Assembly: GCA_023055505.1 (NCBI GenBank)
Contig: JALIRH010000116.1
Location: 806,001-870,000 of the forward strand
Length of the DNA: 64,000 bases
Direction: 5' to 3'
Source of the DNA: Callipepla californica brunnescens
Lineage: Eukaryota; Chordata; Aves; Galliformes; Odontophoridae
Part shown: in pieces, positions 1 through 10,986 of the stretch
Layout: each line of letters opens with the position of its first letter
Position numbering within the stretch: position 1 is the first letter of the stretch
The notes under the pieces: generated by a model
Database searches by the model: none
What the model was told of the DNA's origin: nothing
The model's input: only the letters and a program-made list of their open reading frames with translations
Translations under genes and position numbers: made by a program

Positions 1-2639
1 TATGGGGTGGCTATAGGGCAGCAGTGGGGCAGGTATGGGGCAACAAAGAGGCAGCCATGGGGCAGCAGTGGGGCAGCTTTGAGGCTACGGGGCGGCTATG
101 GGGCAGTAGTGGGGTAGCTATGGGGCAGCAGTGAGGAAGCTAAGGGGAAGCAATGGGGCAGCTTTGAGGATGCTATTGGGAAGCCATGGGGCAGCAATGG
201 GGCGGCTATGAGGCAGCGACGGGGAAGCTATGGGGCAGCAGTGAGGCAGGTATGGGGCAGTAGTAAGGCAGCTACGGGGCAGCAGTGGGGCAAATATGAG
301 GAGGCTCTGAGGAAACTATGGGGCAGCTATGGGGCAGCAGTGAGGCAGTTATACAACAGGTATGAGGCACTTATCAAGCAGCTACGGGTCAGCTATGAGG
401 AGGCTATGGGGCAGATGTGGTGCAGCAGTGGGGCAGCTAAGGCAGCTATGGGGAGGCTATGGGGCAGCAGTGTGGGCAACTATGAGGAGACTATGGGGAG
501 GCTATGAGGCAGCTATGGGGCAGTAGTCGGGCAGCTATTGGACGGCTATGAGGCAGCCATGGGGCAGCTATGGGGCAGCAGTGAGACAGCTATGGGGCAA
601 GTATGGGGAGGCTATGGGGCAGCGACGGGGTGGCTATGGGGCAGTAGTGGGGCAGCTATGGTGAGGTTATGAGGCAGCCATGGGGTAGGTATGAGAAACC
701 AGTGAGGCAGCTATGGGGCAGTAGTGGAGCAGCTATGAGGCAGCGGTGGGTCAGCTATGGGGTGGCTATGAGGCAGCAGTGGGTCAGCTATGGGGTGGCT
801 ATGAGGCAGCCATGGGGCAGCTATGGGACAGCAGTGGGGCAGCTATGAGGTAGCCATGGGGCACCTATGGGGAAGCAGCGAGGGAGCTATGGGGTAGCAG
901 TGAGGCAGCTATGAGGAAGCTATGGGGAGGCTATGGGGAGGCTATGGGGCAGATATGTAACGGCTATGAGGCAGCCACGGTGCAGTTATGGGGCAGCCAC
1001 GGTGCAGCTATGGGGCAGCAGTAAGGAAGCTACGAGAAGGCTATGGAGGCAGCTATCGGGTGGCTATGAGACAGCTATGGGGCAACTATGAGGCAGCCGT
1101 AGGGCAGCTATGGTGCAGCAGTGAGGCAGCAATTAGGCAGAAGTTGGGCAGATATGGGGCAGCAGTGAGGCAGCTATGAGGAGGCTATGGGGCAGCTATG
1201 GGGCAGCAGAGAGGCAGCTATGGGGCACGAGTGAGGCAGCTATGGGTTAGCTATGAGGAGGCCTTGAGGAGGCTATGGGGCAGATATGGGGCAGCAGTGG
1301 GGCAGCTAAGGCAGCTATGGGAAGGCTATGGGGCAGCAGTGTTGCAGCTATGAGGAGACTATGGGGAGGCTATGAGGCAGCTATGGGGCAGCAGTCGGGC
1401 AGATATAAGGCAGCTATTGGGAAGCAGTGGGGCAGCTATGGGGCGGCTATTAGGCAGCCTTTGGGCACCTATTGGGCAGCAGTGAGGCAGGTATGGGGCA
1501 GCTATGAGGACGTTATGGGGCAGATATGGGGCAGCAGTGGGGCAGCAATAACGCAGTAGTGGGGCAGCTATGGGGCAGTAGTGGGGCAGCAATGAGGACG
1601 CTATAGGGAGACTATGGGGCATGTATGGAGCGGCTAGGAGGCAGCTATGGGGCAGGTATGAGGCAGCCATGGGGTGGCTGTGGGGCAGCAGTGAGGCAGC
1701 TATGAAGAGGCTATGGAAATGCTATAGGGCAGCAGTGGGGCAGCTACAAGGAAGCTATAGGGCAGCTATGGGACAGCAGTGGGGCAGCTATGGTGCGGCT
1801 ATGAGGCAGCCATGAGGCAGACACGGGGCAGCAGTGGGGCAGCTATGGTGCGGCTATGAGGCAGCCATGAGGCAGATATGGGGCAGCAGTGGGGCAGCTA
1901 TGAGCAGGCTTTGGGGCGGCTGTGGAGCAGCAGTGGGGAAGCTATGGGGCAGTAGTGGGGCAACTATAAGTTAGCAGTGGGGCAGCTATGGGGCGGCTAT
2001 GGGGCAGCAGTGGGGCAGCTATGAGGAGGTTATGGGGCAGCCATTGGCAGCTATGGGGCTGCAGTGAGGCAGCAATGGGGCAGCAGTGGGGCAGCTATGG
2101 GGCGGCTCTAAGGCAGCAGTGATGCAGATATCGAGCAGCTCTGAGGAGGCTATGAGGCCGCTATGAGGCAGTAGTGGGGCAGCTATGGGGCAGCAGTGGG
2201 GTGGCTATGTGGCAGCAATGGGGCAGCCATGGGGCAGGTATGGGGCTGCAGTGGGACAGCTATGAGGAGGCTATTGGGCAGGTATAGAGCGGCTATGTGG
2301 CAGTAGTCGGGCAGCTATTGGGCAGCTATTGGGAAGCCGTGGGGCAGCTATCGGGCGGCTATTATACAGCCATGGAGCAGCTATGGTGCAGCAGTGTTGC
2401 AGCTATGAGGAGGCTATGGGGAGGCTATGGAGCAGCTATGGGGCGGCTATCTGGTGGCTATGAGGCAGCTATCGGGCAGCTCTGAGGAGGCTATGGGGCC
2501 ACTATGAGGCAGTAGTGGGGCAGCTATGGGGCAGCAGTGGGGTGGCTATGGGGTGGCAGCGGGGCAACAGTGGGGCAGCCATGGGGCAGCTATGGGGCTG
2601 CAGTGGGGCAGCTATGAGGAGGCTATGGGGCAGCAGTGG
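1..2639 (+). repeat. 11-bp GC-rich minisatellite, left block
   Basis: The block is an almost unbroken run of 11-bp units of the form GCTATGGGGCA, GCAGTGAGGCA and GCTATGAGGAG, with scattered substitutions. Because 11 is not a multiple of 3, three units (33 nt) encode one 11-residue cycle rich in Ala, Gly, Trp and Tyr, and all three plus frames read phases of the same cycle. This explains the many 60-140 residue open frames here; they are repeat artefacts. The minus strand gains TAG stops from CCATAGC. I do not recognise it as a named avian satellite. Confidence 0.95.
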
Positions 2640-2961
2640 GGCTGCTGGTTTCCCCCCGCTTCTTTTGTTGGAGTCCTCGCCCCTTCCATGGTTGCCCACC
2701 AATGAGGACTGGCTGATCCCTCCCCCACATCGACGGCCCCGGACCCACAACCCCGACCCCACATCTGCAGCCCCAGCCCCATAACAGAGCCTTCAGACCC
2801 CTAACTGAGCACCCGGACTTAGAACCGAGCATCGAGCCCCATTAGCCCCAACCCCAGCCCCACATCCCCGTCCCTCACCCAACTCCGCCCCACCCCACCC
2901 ACACCCTATTCCCCCCTTCTCCCTCCGCCACCCCACTCCTCCCCCCCCTCCCCTTTCCCAC
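2640..2961. other. Non-repetitive C-rich segment beside CpG island
   Basis: The 11-bp repeat stops abruptly and is replaced by C-rich, low-A sequence with many CCCCA and CACCCC runs. On the minus strand it would be the intron following the candidate first exon at 2962-3037. A less repetitive piece near 2650-2730 could hold a further exon, but no convincing acceptor-frame-donor combination is visible. No gene is assigned. Confidence 0.5.
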
Positions 2962-3037
2962 CTGCGTGTGCGCGAGCAGCCGTTGTAGCTCCCCCAGGAG
3001 CTCCACGTTGCGCGACCTCCCCCCCCGCCAACGCCAT
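2962..3037 (-). CDS. Candidate first coding exon, unidentified gene
   Basis: On the minus strand an ATG at 3037 lies just downstream of ETS-like motifs and is followed by 76 nt ending CACACGCAG before a GTGGGAAAG splice-donor-like sequence at 2961. The frame giving a plausible helical peptide (ending ELLGELQRLLAHTQ) is offset from the ATG frame by one base, across a run of eight G on the minus strand. The exon is therefore either frameshifted, miscounted at that homopolymer, or not coding. No protein family is recognised. Only the promoter context and the donor support it, and no second exon could be fixed in the flanking minisatellite. Confidence 0.28.
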
Positions 3038-3125
3038 GGCCGAACAGCCCCACCCCCACTGCGCGCGGCTCTGGGAATAGCACTACGCGTGCGCCGGTCC
3101 CGGAAGCCGGAAACGGAAGTCCCCC
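3038..3125 (-). promoter_or_regulatory. CpG-island promoter with ETS motifs
   Basis: GC-rich sequence with many CpGs carries a tight cluster of GGAA cores (CCCGGAAGCCGGAAACGGAAG region, 3099-3120), the usual signature of ETS/GABP-driven housekeeping promoters. A GCGCACGCGT-like element resembling an NRF1 site lies at about 3085-3095 on the minus strand. No TATA box is seen. It sits immediately upstream of the minus-strand ATG at 3037, which suggests minus-strand transcription; CpG islands of this type can also fire both ways. Confidence 0.5.
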
Positions 3126-3470
3126 CCCCCCCGCAGATGAACGGAGCGGTGGAGTACTATGGCGGCGGCGGTGGCGGCGCCGCGGAAACCGCGGAAACCG
3201 CGCGTTGGAGCGGCGGCGGCGGCGGCGGCTCCGTTGCCGTGGGAACCGCGGAAACTGCGGAAACTGCGGAAACCGCGCGTTGGAGCGGCGGCGGCGGCGG
3301 CGGCTCCGTTGCCGCGGAAACCGCACGTTGGAGCGGCGGCGGCGGCTGTACGGGAGGCACTGTGAGCTTTGGGGGTGGGGCTGGGCAGGGGCAGCGGCAG
3401 CGGCAGCGGCAGCGGGGGAGGGGCGGGGCAGGATTCCGGGGCCGCGCGGCGCTCTCTTTTTTCCCCTAGC
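3126..3470. repeat. CGG-rich and GGAAAC tandem repeats in CpG island
   Basis: Short CGG runs (3151-3180, 3209-3231, 3286-3308, 3332-3346) alternate with GCGGAAACY 9-mers and a recurring CGCGTTGGAGCGG...CTCCGTTGCCG block seen about three times. A GGCAGC hexamer run lies at 3388-3416. Open frames on both strands are low-complexity Arg/Gly/Ala/Pro products and are not proposed as genes. The stretch may be 5' untranslated or promoter DNA of the flanking candidate gene. Confidence 0.8.
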
Positions 3471-3476
3471 ACTTGT

Positions 3477-6400
3477 AACATCTATGAGGAGGCTATGGGG
3501 AGGATATGAGGCAGCTATGGGGTGGCTATGGGGCTGCAGTAAGGCAGGTATGGGGCAGAAATGAGGCAGCCACGGGGCAGCAGTGGGGCAGCTATGGGGC
3601 AGCTATGGGACAGAAGTGGGGCAGCTCTAAGGGTAGCCATGGGGCAGTTATGGGGCAACAGTGGGGCAGGTATGGGGCGGCTATTAGGCAGCCATCAAGC
3701 AGCTATGAGGCAGTAGTGGGGCAGCTATGAGGAAGCAGTGATGGAGCTATGGAGTAGCAGTGAGGCAGCTATAAGGAGGCTATGGGAGGCTATGGGGCAG
3801 CTATGGTGCATCAGTGAGGAAGCTATGGGGCGGCTTTGGGGCAGCATTTTGGCAGCTATGGGGCAGCAGTGGGACAGCTATGAGGAGGCTATGGGGAAGC
3901 TATGTGGCAGCAGAGAGCTAGCTATGGGGCAGCTATGAGGAGGCTAAGGGGAGGCTATGGGGCAGCTATAGAGCGCCTATGTGGCAGTAGTTGGGCAGAT
4001 ATAAGGCAGCAGTGGGGCAGCTATGGGGCGGGAATTAGGCAGCCATGGGGCACGTATGGGGCAGCAGTGAGGTAGCTATGGGGCAGCTATGGGTCAGCTA
4101 TGAGGAGGTTATGGGGAGGCAATGGAGCAGCAGTGGGGCAGATATGGGACGGTTATTAAGAGGCTATGTGGCAGCTATGGGGCATTAGTGGGGCAGCTAT
4201 GGGGAAGTAGTGGGGCAGATATGGGGCAGCAGTGAGGCAGCTATGGGGTAGCTATGAGAAAGCTATGGGGCAGCAGTGAGGAAGTAGTGAGGCAGCTATG
4301 AGAAGGCTGTGGGGAAGCTATGGGGCAGCTATGGGGCACCAGTGAGGCAGATATGGGGCACCAGTGAGGCAGCTATAGGGAGGCTACGGGGCAGCAGTGA
4401 GGGAGTAGAGAGTCAAATATGGGGCATTAGTGCGGCAGCTATGGGGCATTAGTGGGGCAGTTATGAGGAGGCTATGGGGAGGCTATGGAGCAGCTATGGG
4501 GCAGCTATAGGGCAGCAGGGAGGTAGCAATGGGGCAGCAGTTGGGAAGCTATGATGAGGCTATGGTGAGTCTACGGGGCAGCTATGGTACACCAGTGAGG
4601 CAGCCATGGGGCAGCTATGGTACACCAGTGAGGCAGCCATGGGGCAGCTATGGGGCACCAATGGGACAGTTATGAGGAGGCTGTGGGGAAGCTATGGGGC
4701 AGCTATGGGGCAGCAATGAGGAGGGTATGGAGAGGCTATGGGGCAGCTATGGTGCAACAGTGAGGCAGCTATGGGGTAGCTTTGAGGAGGCTGTGGGGAG
4801 GATATGGGGTAGATATGTGGCAACGGTGAGGTAGCTATGGGGAAGCTATGGGGCAGCAATGAGGGAGTAGTCGGTCAGCTATGGGGCATTAGTGCTGCAG
4901 CTATGGGGCCGAGTGGGGCAGTTAAGAGGAGGCTATGGGGAGGCTATGGGGCAGCTATCGGACAGCATTGAGCTAGCTTTAGAACAGCTATGAGGAGGCT
5001 ATGGGGCAGATATGGGGCAGCAGTCGGGCAGCTATGGGGCGGATATGGAGCAGCAGTGGGGCAGGTATGGGGCAGTAGTAAGACAGCTATGTGGCAGCAG
5101 TGGGGCAGATATGAGGAGGCTATGAGGAGGCTATGGGGCGGCTATGAAGCAGCAGTGAGGCAGTTATGAGGCGGCTATGGGTCAGATATGTGGCAGCAGT
5201 GAAGCAGCTATGGTGCGGCTATAAGGCAGCCATGGGGCAGCTATGGGTTAGCAGTGAGTCAGCTATGGGGCAGCAGTTGGGCAGCTATGAGGAGGCTATG
5301 GGGCAGCTATGGAGCAGATTTGAAACAGCTTTGGGGCGGCTGTGGGGCAGTAGTTTGGCAGCTATGAGGCAGCAGTTGGGCAGCAGTTGGGGCAGTAGTG
5401 AGGCAGCTATGTGGCAGCTCAGGAGAGGCTATGGGGCAGCTATGGGGCATTAGTGGGGCAGCTATGGGGAAGTAGTGGGGCAGATATGGGGCAGCAGTGA
5501 GGCAGCTATGGGGTAGCTATTGGGCAGTAGTGGGGAAGCAGTGAGGCAGCTATGGGGCAGCAGTTGGGCAGCTATAAAGAGGCTATGGAGAGGCTGTGCG
5601 GCAGCTATGGTGCATCAGTGAGGAAGCTATGGGGCGTCTTTAGGGCAGCAGTTTGACAGCTATGAGGCAGTCACGGGGCAGCTATGGGACAGCAGTGGGA
5701 CAGCTATGAGGAGGCTAGAGGGCAGCTATGGGGCAGCTATGAGGAGGCTATGGGGAGGCTATGGGGCAGGTATATAGTGGCTATGTGGCAGTAGTCGGGC
5801 AGATATAAGGCATCAATGGGGCAGCAGTGGGGCAGCTATTGGGCGGCTATTAGGCAGCCATGGGGCGGCTATGGGGCAGCAGGGAGGTAGCAATGGGGCA
5901 GCAGTGGAGCAGCTATGATGAGGCTATGGCGAGGCTCTGGGGCAGCTATGGTGCACCAGTGAGGCAGCTATTGGGTAGCTATGAAGAGGCTGTGGGGAGG
6001 CTATGGGGCAGATATGTGGCAACGTTGAGGTAGCTATTGAGAAGCTATGGGGCAGCAGTGAGGCAGTAGTGGGTCAGCTGTGGGGCATTAGTGCTGCAGC
6101 TATGGGGCCGCAGTGGGGCATCTAAGAGGAAGCTATAGGGAGGCTATGGGGCAGCTATGGGGCAGCAGTGAGCTAGCTATAGAACAGCTATGAGGAGGCT
6201 ATGGGGCAGCTATGGAGCAGATTTGAAACAGCTTTGGGGCGGCTATGGGGCAGTAGTTTGGCAGCTATGAGGCAGCAGTTGGGCAGCTATGGGGCAGTAG
6301 TGAGGCAGCTATGTGGCGGCTCAGGAGAGGCTATGGGGCAGCTATGGGGCATTAGTGGGGCAGCTATGGGGAAGTAGTGGGGCAGGTAAGGGGCAGAAGT

Positions 6401-8995
6401 GAGGCAGCTATCAGGTAGCTAAGAGGAGGCTATGGGGCAGTAGTGGGGAAGCAGTGAGGCAGCTATGGGGCAGCAGTTGGGCAGCTATGAGGAGGCTATG
6501 GGGAGGCTATGGGGCAGCAGTGAGGCAGTTTTGGGGCACCAGTGAGGCAGCTATGGGGAGGCTACGGGGCAGCAGTCGGGCAGCTATGGGGCGGATATGG
6601 AGCAGCAGTGGGGCAGATATGAGGAGGCTATGAGGAGGCTATGGGGCAGCAGTGAGGCAGCTATGGGACAGGTATGAGGCACTTATCAAGCAGCTCTGGG
6701 GCAGCGGTGTGGCAGCTAAGACGAGGCAATTGGGAGGCTATGGGGCAGCTATGAAGCAGCAGTGAGGCAGCTATGGGGCGTCTATGGGGCAGCAGTGGGG
6801 CAACTATGAGGAGACTATGGGGAGGCTATGGGGCAGCTATTGGGCAGCAGTGAGGCAGCAATGAGGCAGCTATGAGGAGGCTATGGGAAGCCGATGAGGC
6901 AGCTGTAGAGCGGCTATGGGGCAGTAGTGGGGCAGCTATTGGGAAGCAGTGGCAAGGCTATCGGGCGGCTATTAGGCAGCCATTGGGCACCATGGGGCAG
7001 CAGTGAGGCAGCTATGGGACGGCTATGGGGAGGCTATGGGGCAGGTATGGGGCAGCAGTGGGGCAGCTATGGAGCAGATATCGAGAGGTTATGAGGCAGC
7101 TATGGGGTGGCGATGAGGCAGACATAGGGAAGCTATGGTGGAGCAGGGAGGCAGCTATGGGGTGGCTATGGGTCAGCAGTGAGACAGCTATGGGGCAAGT
7201 ATGGGGAGGCTATGGGGCAGTAATGGGGCAGCTATGGGGCGGCTATGAGGCAGCCATGGTGTACGTCTGGGGCACCAGTGAGGCAGCTATGGGGAGGCTA
7301 TGGGGCAGCCATGGGGTACTTCTGGGGCACCACTGAGGCAGCTAAGGGCAGCAGTGAGGCAGCTATGGGGAGGCTATGGGGCAGCAGTGAGGCAGTAGTG
7401 GGTCAGCTATGGGGCATAAGTGCTGCAGCTATGGGGCTGCAGTGGGGCAGCTAAGAGGAAGCTATGGGGAGGCTATGGGGCAGCTATTGTGCATCAGTGA
7501 GGAAGCTACGAGGCGGCAATGGGGCAGCAGTTTTGCAGTTATGAGGCAGCTATGGGGCAGCAGTGAGGCAGCTATGAGGAGACTATGGGGAGGCTATGGG
7601 GCAGAAGTGGGGCAGCTATGGGGTAGCCATGGGGCAGCCATCAAACGGCTATGGGGCAGCAGTGGGGCAGCTAAGAGGAGGCTATGGACCAGCTATGGGG
7701 CGGCTACAAGGCAGCCATGGGGCAACTATGGGGAAGCAGTGAGAGAGCTATGAGGAGGCTATGGGTAGGCTATAGGGCAGGTATTGGACAGCTATGAGGC
7801 AGCCATGGTGCAGCTATGGGGCAGCAGTGGGGCAGCAATGGGGCGGCTATTAGGCAGCCATGGGGTGGCAATGGGACACCAGTGAGACATCTATGGGGTG
7901 GATATGTAGCAGCAGTGGGGCAGGTATGGGGCAGTAGTGGGGTAGCTATGAGGAGGCTACGGGGCAACTATGGGGCAGCAGAGAGGCAGCGATGGGACAG
8001 GTATGAGGAGGCTATGGGGAGACTACGGGGCAGCTATGAAGCTGCAGTGAGGCAGCTATGGGGCGGCTATGGGGAGGCTATGGGGCAGCTATGGAAAAGC
8101 TATGAGGCAACCATGGGGCTGCAGTTGGGCATCTCTGGGGCCGCATTGAGGAAGCTATGGGGCAGCTCCGAGGAGCCTATGCAGCAGCTATGGAGCGGCT
8201 ATGAGGCAGCTATGGGGCAGGTATGAGGCAGCCATGGGGCGGCTGTGGGGCAGCAGTGAGGCAGCTATGAAGAGGCTATGGGGAGGCTAAGGGGCAGCAG
8301 TGGGGCAGCTACGGGGCGGCTATGAGGCAGCCATTGGGCATCTAAGGGGCAGCAGTGGGGCAGCTATAAAGAGGCTATGGGGAGGCTATGGGGCAGCTAT
8401 GGTGCATCAGTGAGGAAGCTATGGGGCGTCAATGGGGCAGCAGTTTGACAGCTATGAGGCAGCCATGGGGCAGCTGTGGGACAGCTATGAGGAGGCTATA
8501 GGGCAGCTATGGGGCAGCTCTGAGGAGGCTATGGGGAGGCTATGGAGCAGCTATGGGGCAGCAGTGAGGAAGCTATGGGGTGGCTATGGGGCGGCTATGA
8601 GGCAGCTATGGGGTAGCAGTGAGACAGCTATGAGGAGGCTACGGGGAGGCTATAGGGCAGTTATGGGGCGGGTATTAGACAGCCATGGGGCGGCTATGGG
8701 GCAGCAGGGAGGTAGCAATGGGGCAGCAGTGGGGCAGCTATGAGGAGGCTATGGCGAGGCTCTGGGGCAGCTATGGTGCACCAGTGAGGCAGCTATTGGG
8801 TAGCTGTGAGGAGGCTGTGGGGAGGCTATGGGGCAGATATGCGGCAACGGTGAGGCAGCTATTGGGAAGCTATGGGGCAGCAGTGAGGCAGTAGTGGGTC
8901 AGCGATGGGGCAGCAGTGAGGCAGCTATGGGGCTGCAGTGGGGCATCTAAGAGGAAGCTATGGCGAGGCTATGGGGCAGCTATGGGGCAGCAATC
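3477..8995 (+). repeat. 11-bp GC-rich minisatellite, right block
   Basis: This is the same GCTATGGGGCA / GCAGTGAGGCA / GCTATGAGGAG family as the left block, for about 5.5 kb. Larger blocks recur within it: similar segments with GGGGCATTAGTG and GGTGCACCAGTGAGGCAG appear near 4370-4950, 5440-6130, 6340-6560, 7380-7500 and 8360-8960, so it has been duplicated in multi-unit blocks as well as by single units. It ends inside retroviral RNase H sequence at about 8995. Open frames here follow the 11-residue repeat and are not annotated. Confidence 0.95.
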
Positions 8996-10549
8996 GGGCT
9001 TTCCCACAAAGCGACACAATCCATCTGTGAACAGGGCGTATCTCTTTTCATCTTCTGTTAGTTCATTATATGGTGAGGCTTCTTTAGCACGTGACACCTC
9101 CTCTGCTGGGGTTGTTCCAAACTTTTTACCTTCAGGCCAGTCCATGATCACCTCCAGGATTCCTGAACGGTTGGGGTTCCCCATCCGAGCTCGCTGTGTA
9201 ATCAGCGCAATCCACTTACTCCAAGTGGCATCAGTAGCATGATGGGTAGAGGGAACTGTTCCTTTAAACATCCAGTTCAGTACTGGCAGTCGAGGTGCCA
9301 GAAGGAGCTGCGTTTCAGTACCGATTACTTCAGAAGCAGCTCGAACCCCCTGATATGCGGCTAAGATCTCCTTCTCAGTTGGAGTGTAGCGCTCCTCAGA
9401 CCCCCTGTATGCTCGACTCCAGAAACCAAGGGGTCGGCCTTGGGTCTCTCCAGAAGCTCTTTGCCACAAACTCCAAGTGGGACCTTCCTTTCCAGCAGCA
9501 GTGTAGAGGATGTTCTTTACATCCTGTCCCGTCCGCACTGGCCCCAGGGCCACGGCACGGGCTATCTCCTGCTTCATTTGCTCAAAAGCCTGCTGCTGCT
9601 CAGGGCCCCACACAAAATCATTCTTCTTCCAGAGGTCACCTGATAAAGGGGGCTCACAATGAGGCTGTAGTTTGGAACATGCAGTCTCCAAAATCCCACT
9701 ACACCCAGAAAAGCTTGGCTCTCTGTCTTACTGGTGGGTGGAGACATGGCAGTAATTTTGTCAATCCCATCTGTTGGGATGTGACGACGTCCATCTTGCC
9801 ACTTTATGCCTAGGAACTGAATTTCTTGTGCAGGTCCTTTCACTTTGCTTCACTTAATAGCGAAGCCAGCTCGCAGGAGGATCTGTATTATTGTCTCTCC
9901 TTTCTTAAAAACTTCCTCTGCTGTATTGCCCCATACAGCAATATCATCGATGTACTGCAGATGCTCAGGAGCAGCACCCTGTTCCAATGCAGTTTGGATC
10001 AACCCATGGCAAATGGTTGGGCTGTGCTTCCACCCCTGGGGCAAACGGTTCCAGGTGTACTGAACGCCTCTCCAGGTGAAGGCAAACTGTGGCCTGCATT
10101 CTGTGGCCAAGGGAATTGAAAAGAAGGCGTTAGCAATGTCAATGGTGGCATACCACTTGGCTGCTTTTGACTCCAGTTCATACTGGAGTTGAAGCATGTC
10201 TGGCACAGCAGCACTCAGTGGAGGTGTGACTTCGTTCAGGCCACGGTAATCTACCGTCAACCTCCATTCTCCGTTGGCTTTACGCACTGGCCATATGGGG
10301 CTGTTAAACGGGGAGTGAGTTTTGCTGATCACTCCCTGGCTCTCTAGCTGACGAATCAGATGATGAATGGGGAGCAAGGAATCCCTGTTGGTGCGGTACT
10401 GCCGTCTGTGCACCGTTTTTGTAGCAATTGGTACCTGTTGCTCCTCCACTTGTAGCAACCCCACAACAGATGGATCTTCTGACAGGCCAGGTAAAACAGA
10501 TAGTTGCTTAATGCTATCTGTGTCCACAGTAGCTATTCCAAAAGCCCAT
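8996..10549 (-). pseudogene. pol: ERV-A reverse transcriptase and partial RNase H
   Basis: The RT fingers-palm reads from about 10527 and contains the LPQGWKHSP region and the catalytic box YIDDIAVWG (near 9935-9960). An in-frame TGA at 9850-9852 follows the palm. The thumb/connection resumes in the same frame with FLGIKWQDG, then a frameshift near 9628-9640 moves the rest into another frame. The connection continues through EKEILAAYQG to the RNase H start ALFTDG, and within about ten residues the frame runs into minisatellite translation at 8995. The RNase H catalytic core is thus mostly absent. The enzyme cannot be made intact from this copy. Confidence 0.93.
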
Positions 10550-10552
10550 CGC

Positions 10553-10866
10553 TACCCCTTGGGATCCTTAAAGTGCCCCCTTCTGAGATAGTCTATACCA
10601 AGTATGCGTGGGGCCCCCTGTCCAATCACTATAAGATGCTTCTGCCAGTCTTTACCCGTGAGGCTTATTTCTGCCTCCAGCACAGACAATTCCTGAAAGC
10701 CGCCAGTCACTCCAGAGAGATGAATCAATTCTGCCCCTTTATAACTTGAAGGCGTTAGAGTACATTGTGCACCAGTATCCACCAGTGCCTCCTATTTCTG
10801 TGGGTTTGATGTGCCAGGCCACCGAATCCACACAGTCCAATACACTCTCTTATCCCTCTCCCTCCT
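10553..10866 (-). pseudogene. pro: ERV-A retroviral protease
   Basis: The aspartic protease active site reads LVDTGAQCTL on the minus strand (about 10760-10790) and the C-terminal part contains ILGIDYLRRG, the usual second signature of retroviral proteases. It is in the same frame as gag and RT but is interrupted: a TAG lies just before the active-site strand, near 10794, and another at 10550-10552 separates it from RT. Same-frame placement behind the gag stop resembles the readthrough layout of gamma-like and class III elements rather than the frameshift layout of class II. Confidence 0.88.
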
Positions 10867-10986
10867 CTGGCTGAGGGCAGGGCCCCTCTATTCATTACCT
10901 GTAGTGACGGGAACAACTTCGCTGGTAGTTGGTCTGTGTTGTAATTCTCTCACCCGTACTCGCAGTGCAGGGGTGGGTTTTTGATG

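Noticed and set aside
2793..3564. Overlapping Arg-, Ala- and Pro-rich frames on both strands of the CpG island
   Set aside because: Translations of CGG/CCG and GGAAAC repeats, with no coding texture other than the short exon candidate at 2962-3037.
208..8894. Dozens of 60-136 residue plus-strand open frames rich in Trp, Gly, Ala and Tyr
   Set aside because: They are translations of the 11-bp repeat; all frames give the same cycle, and starts and stops come from random unit variants.
9295..9813. 172-codon plus-strand frame within ERV-A
   Set aside because: It is antisense to the RT connection region and has no recognisable features.
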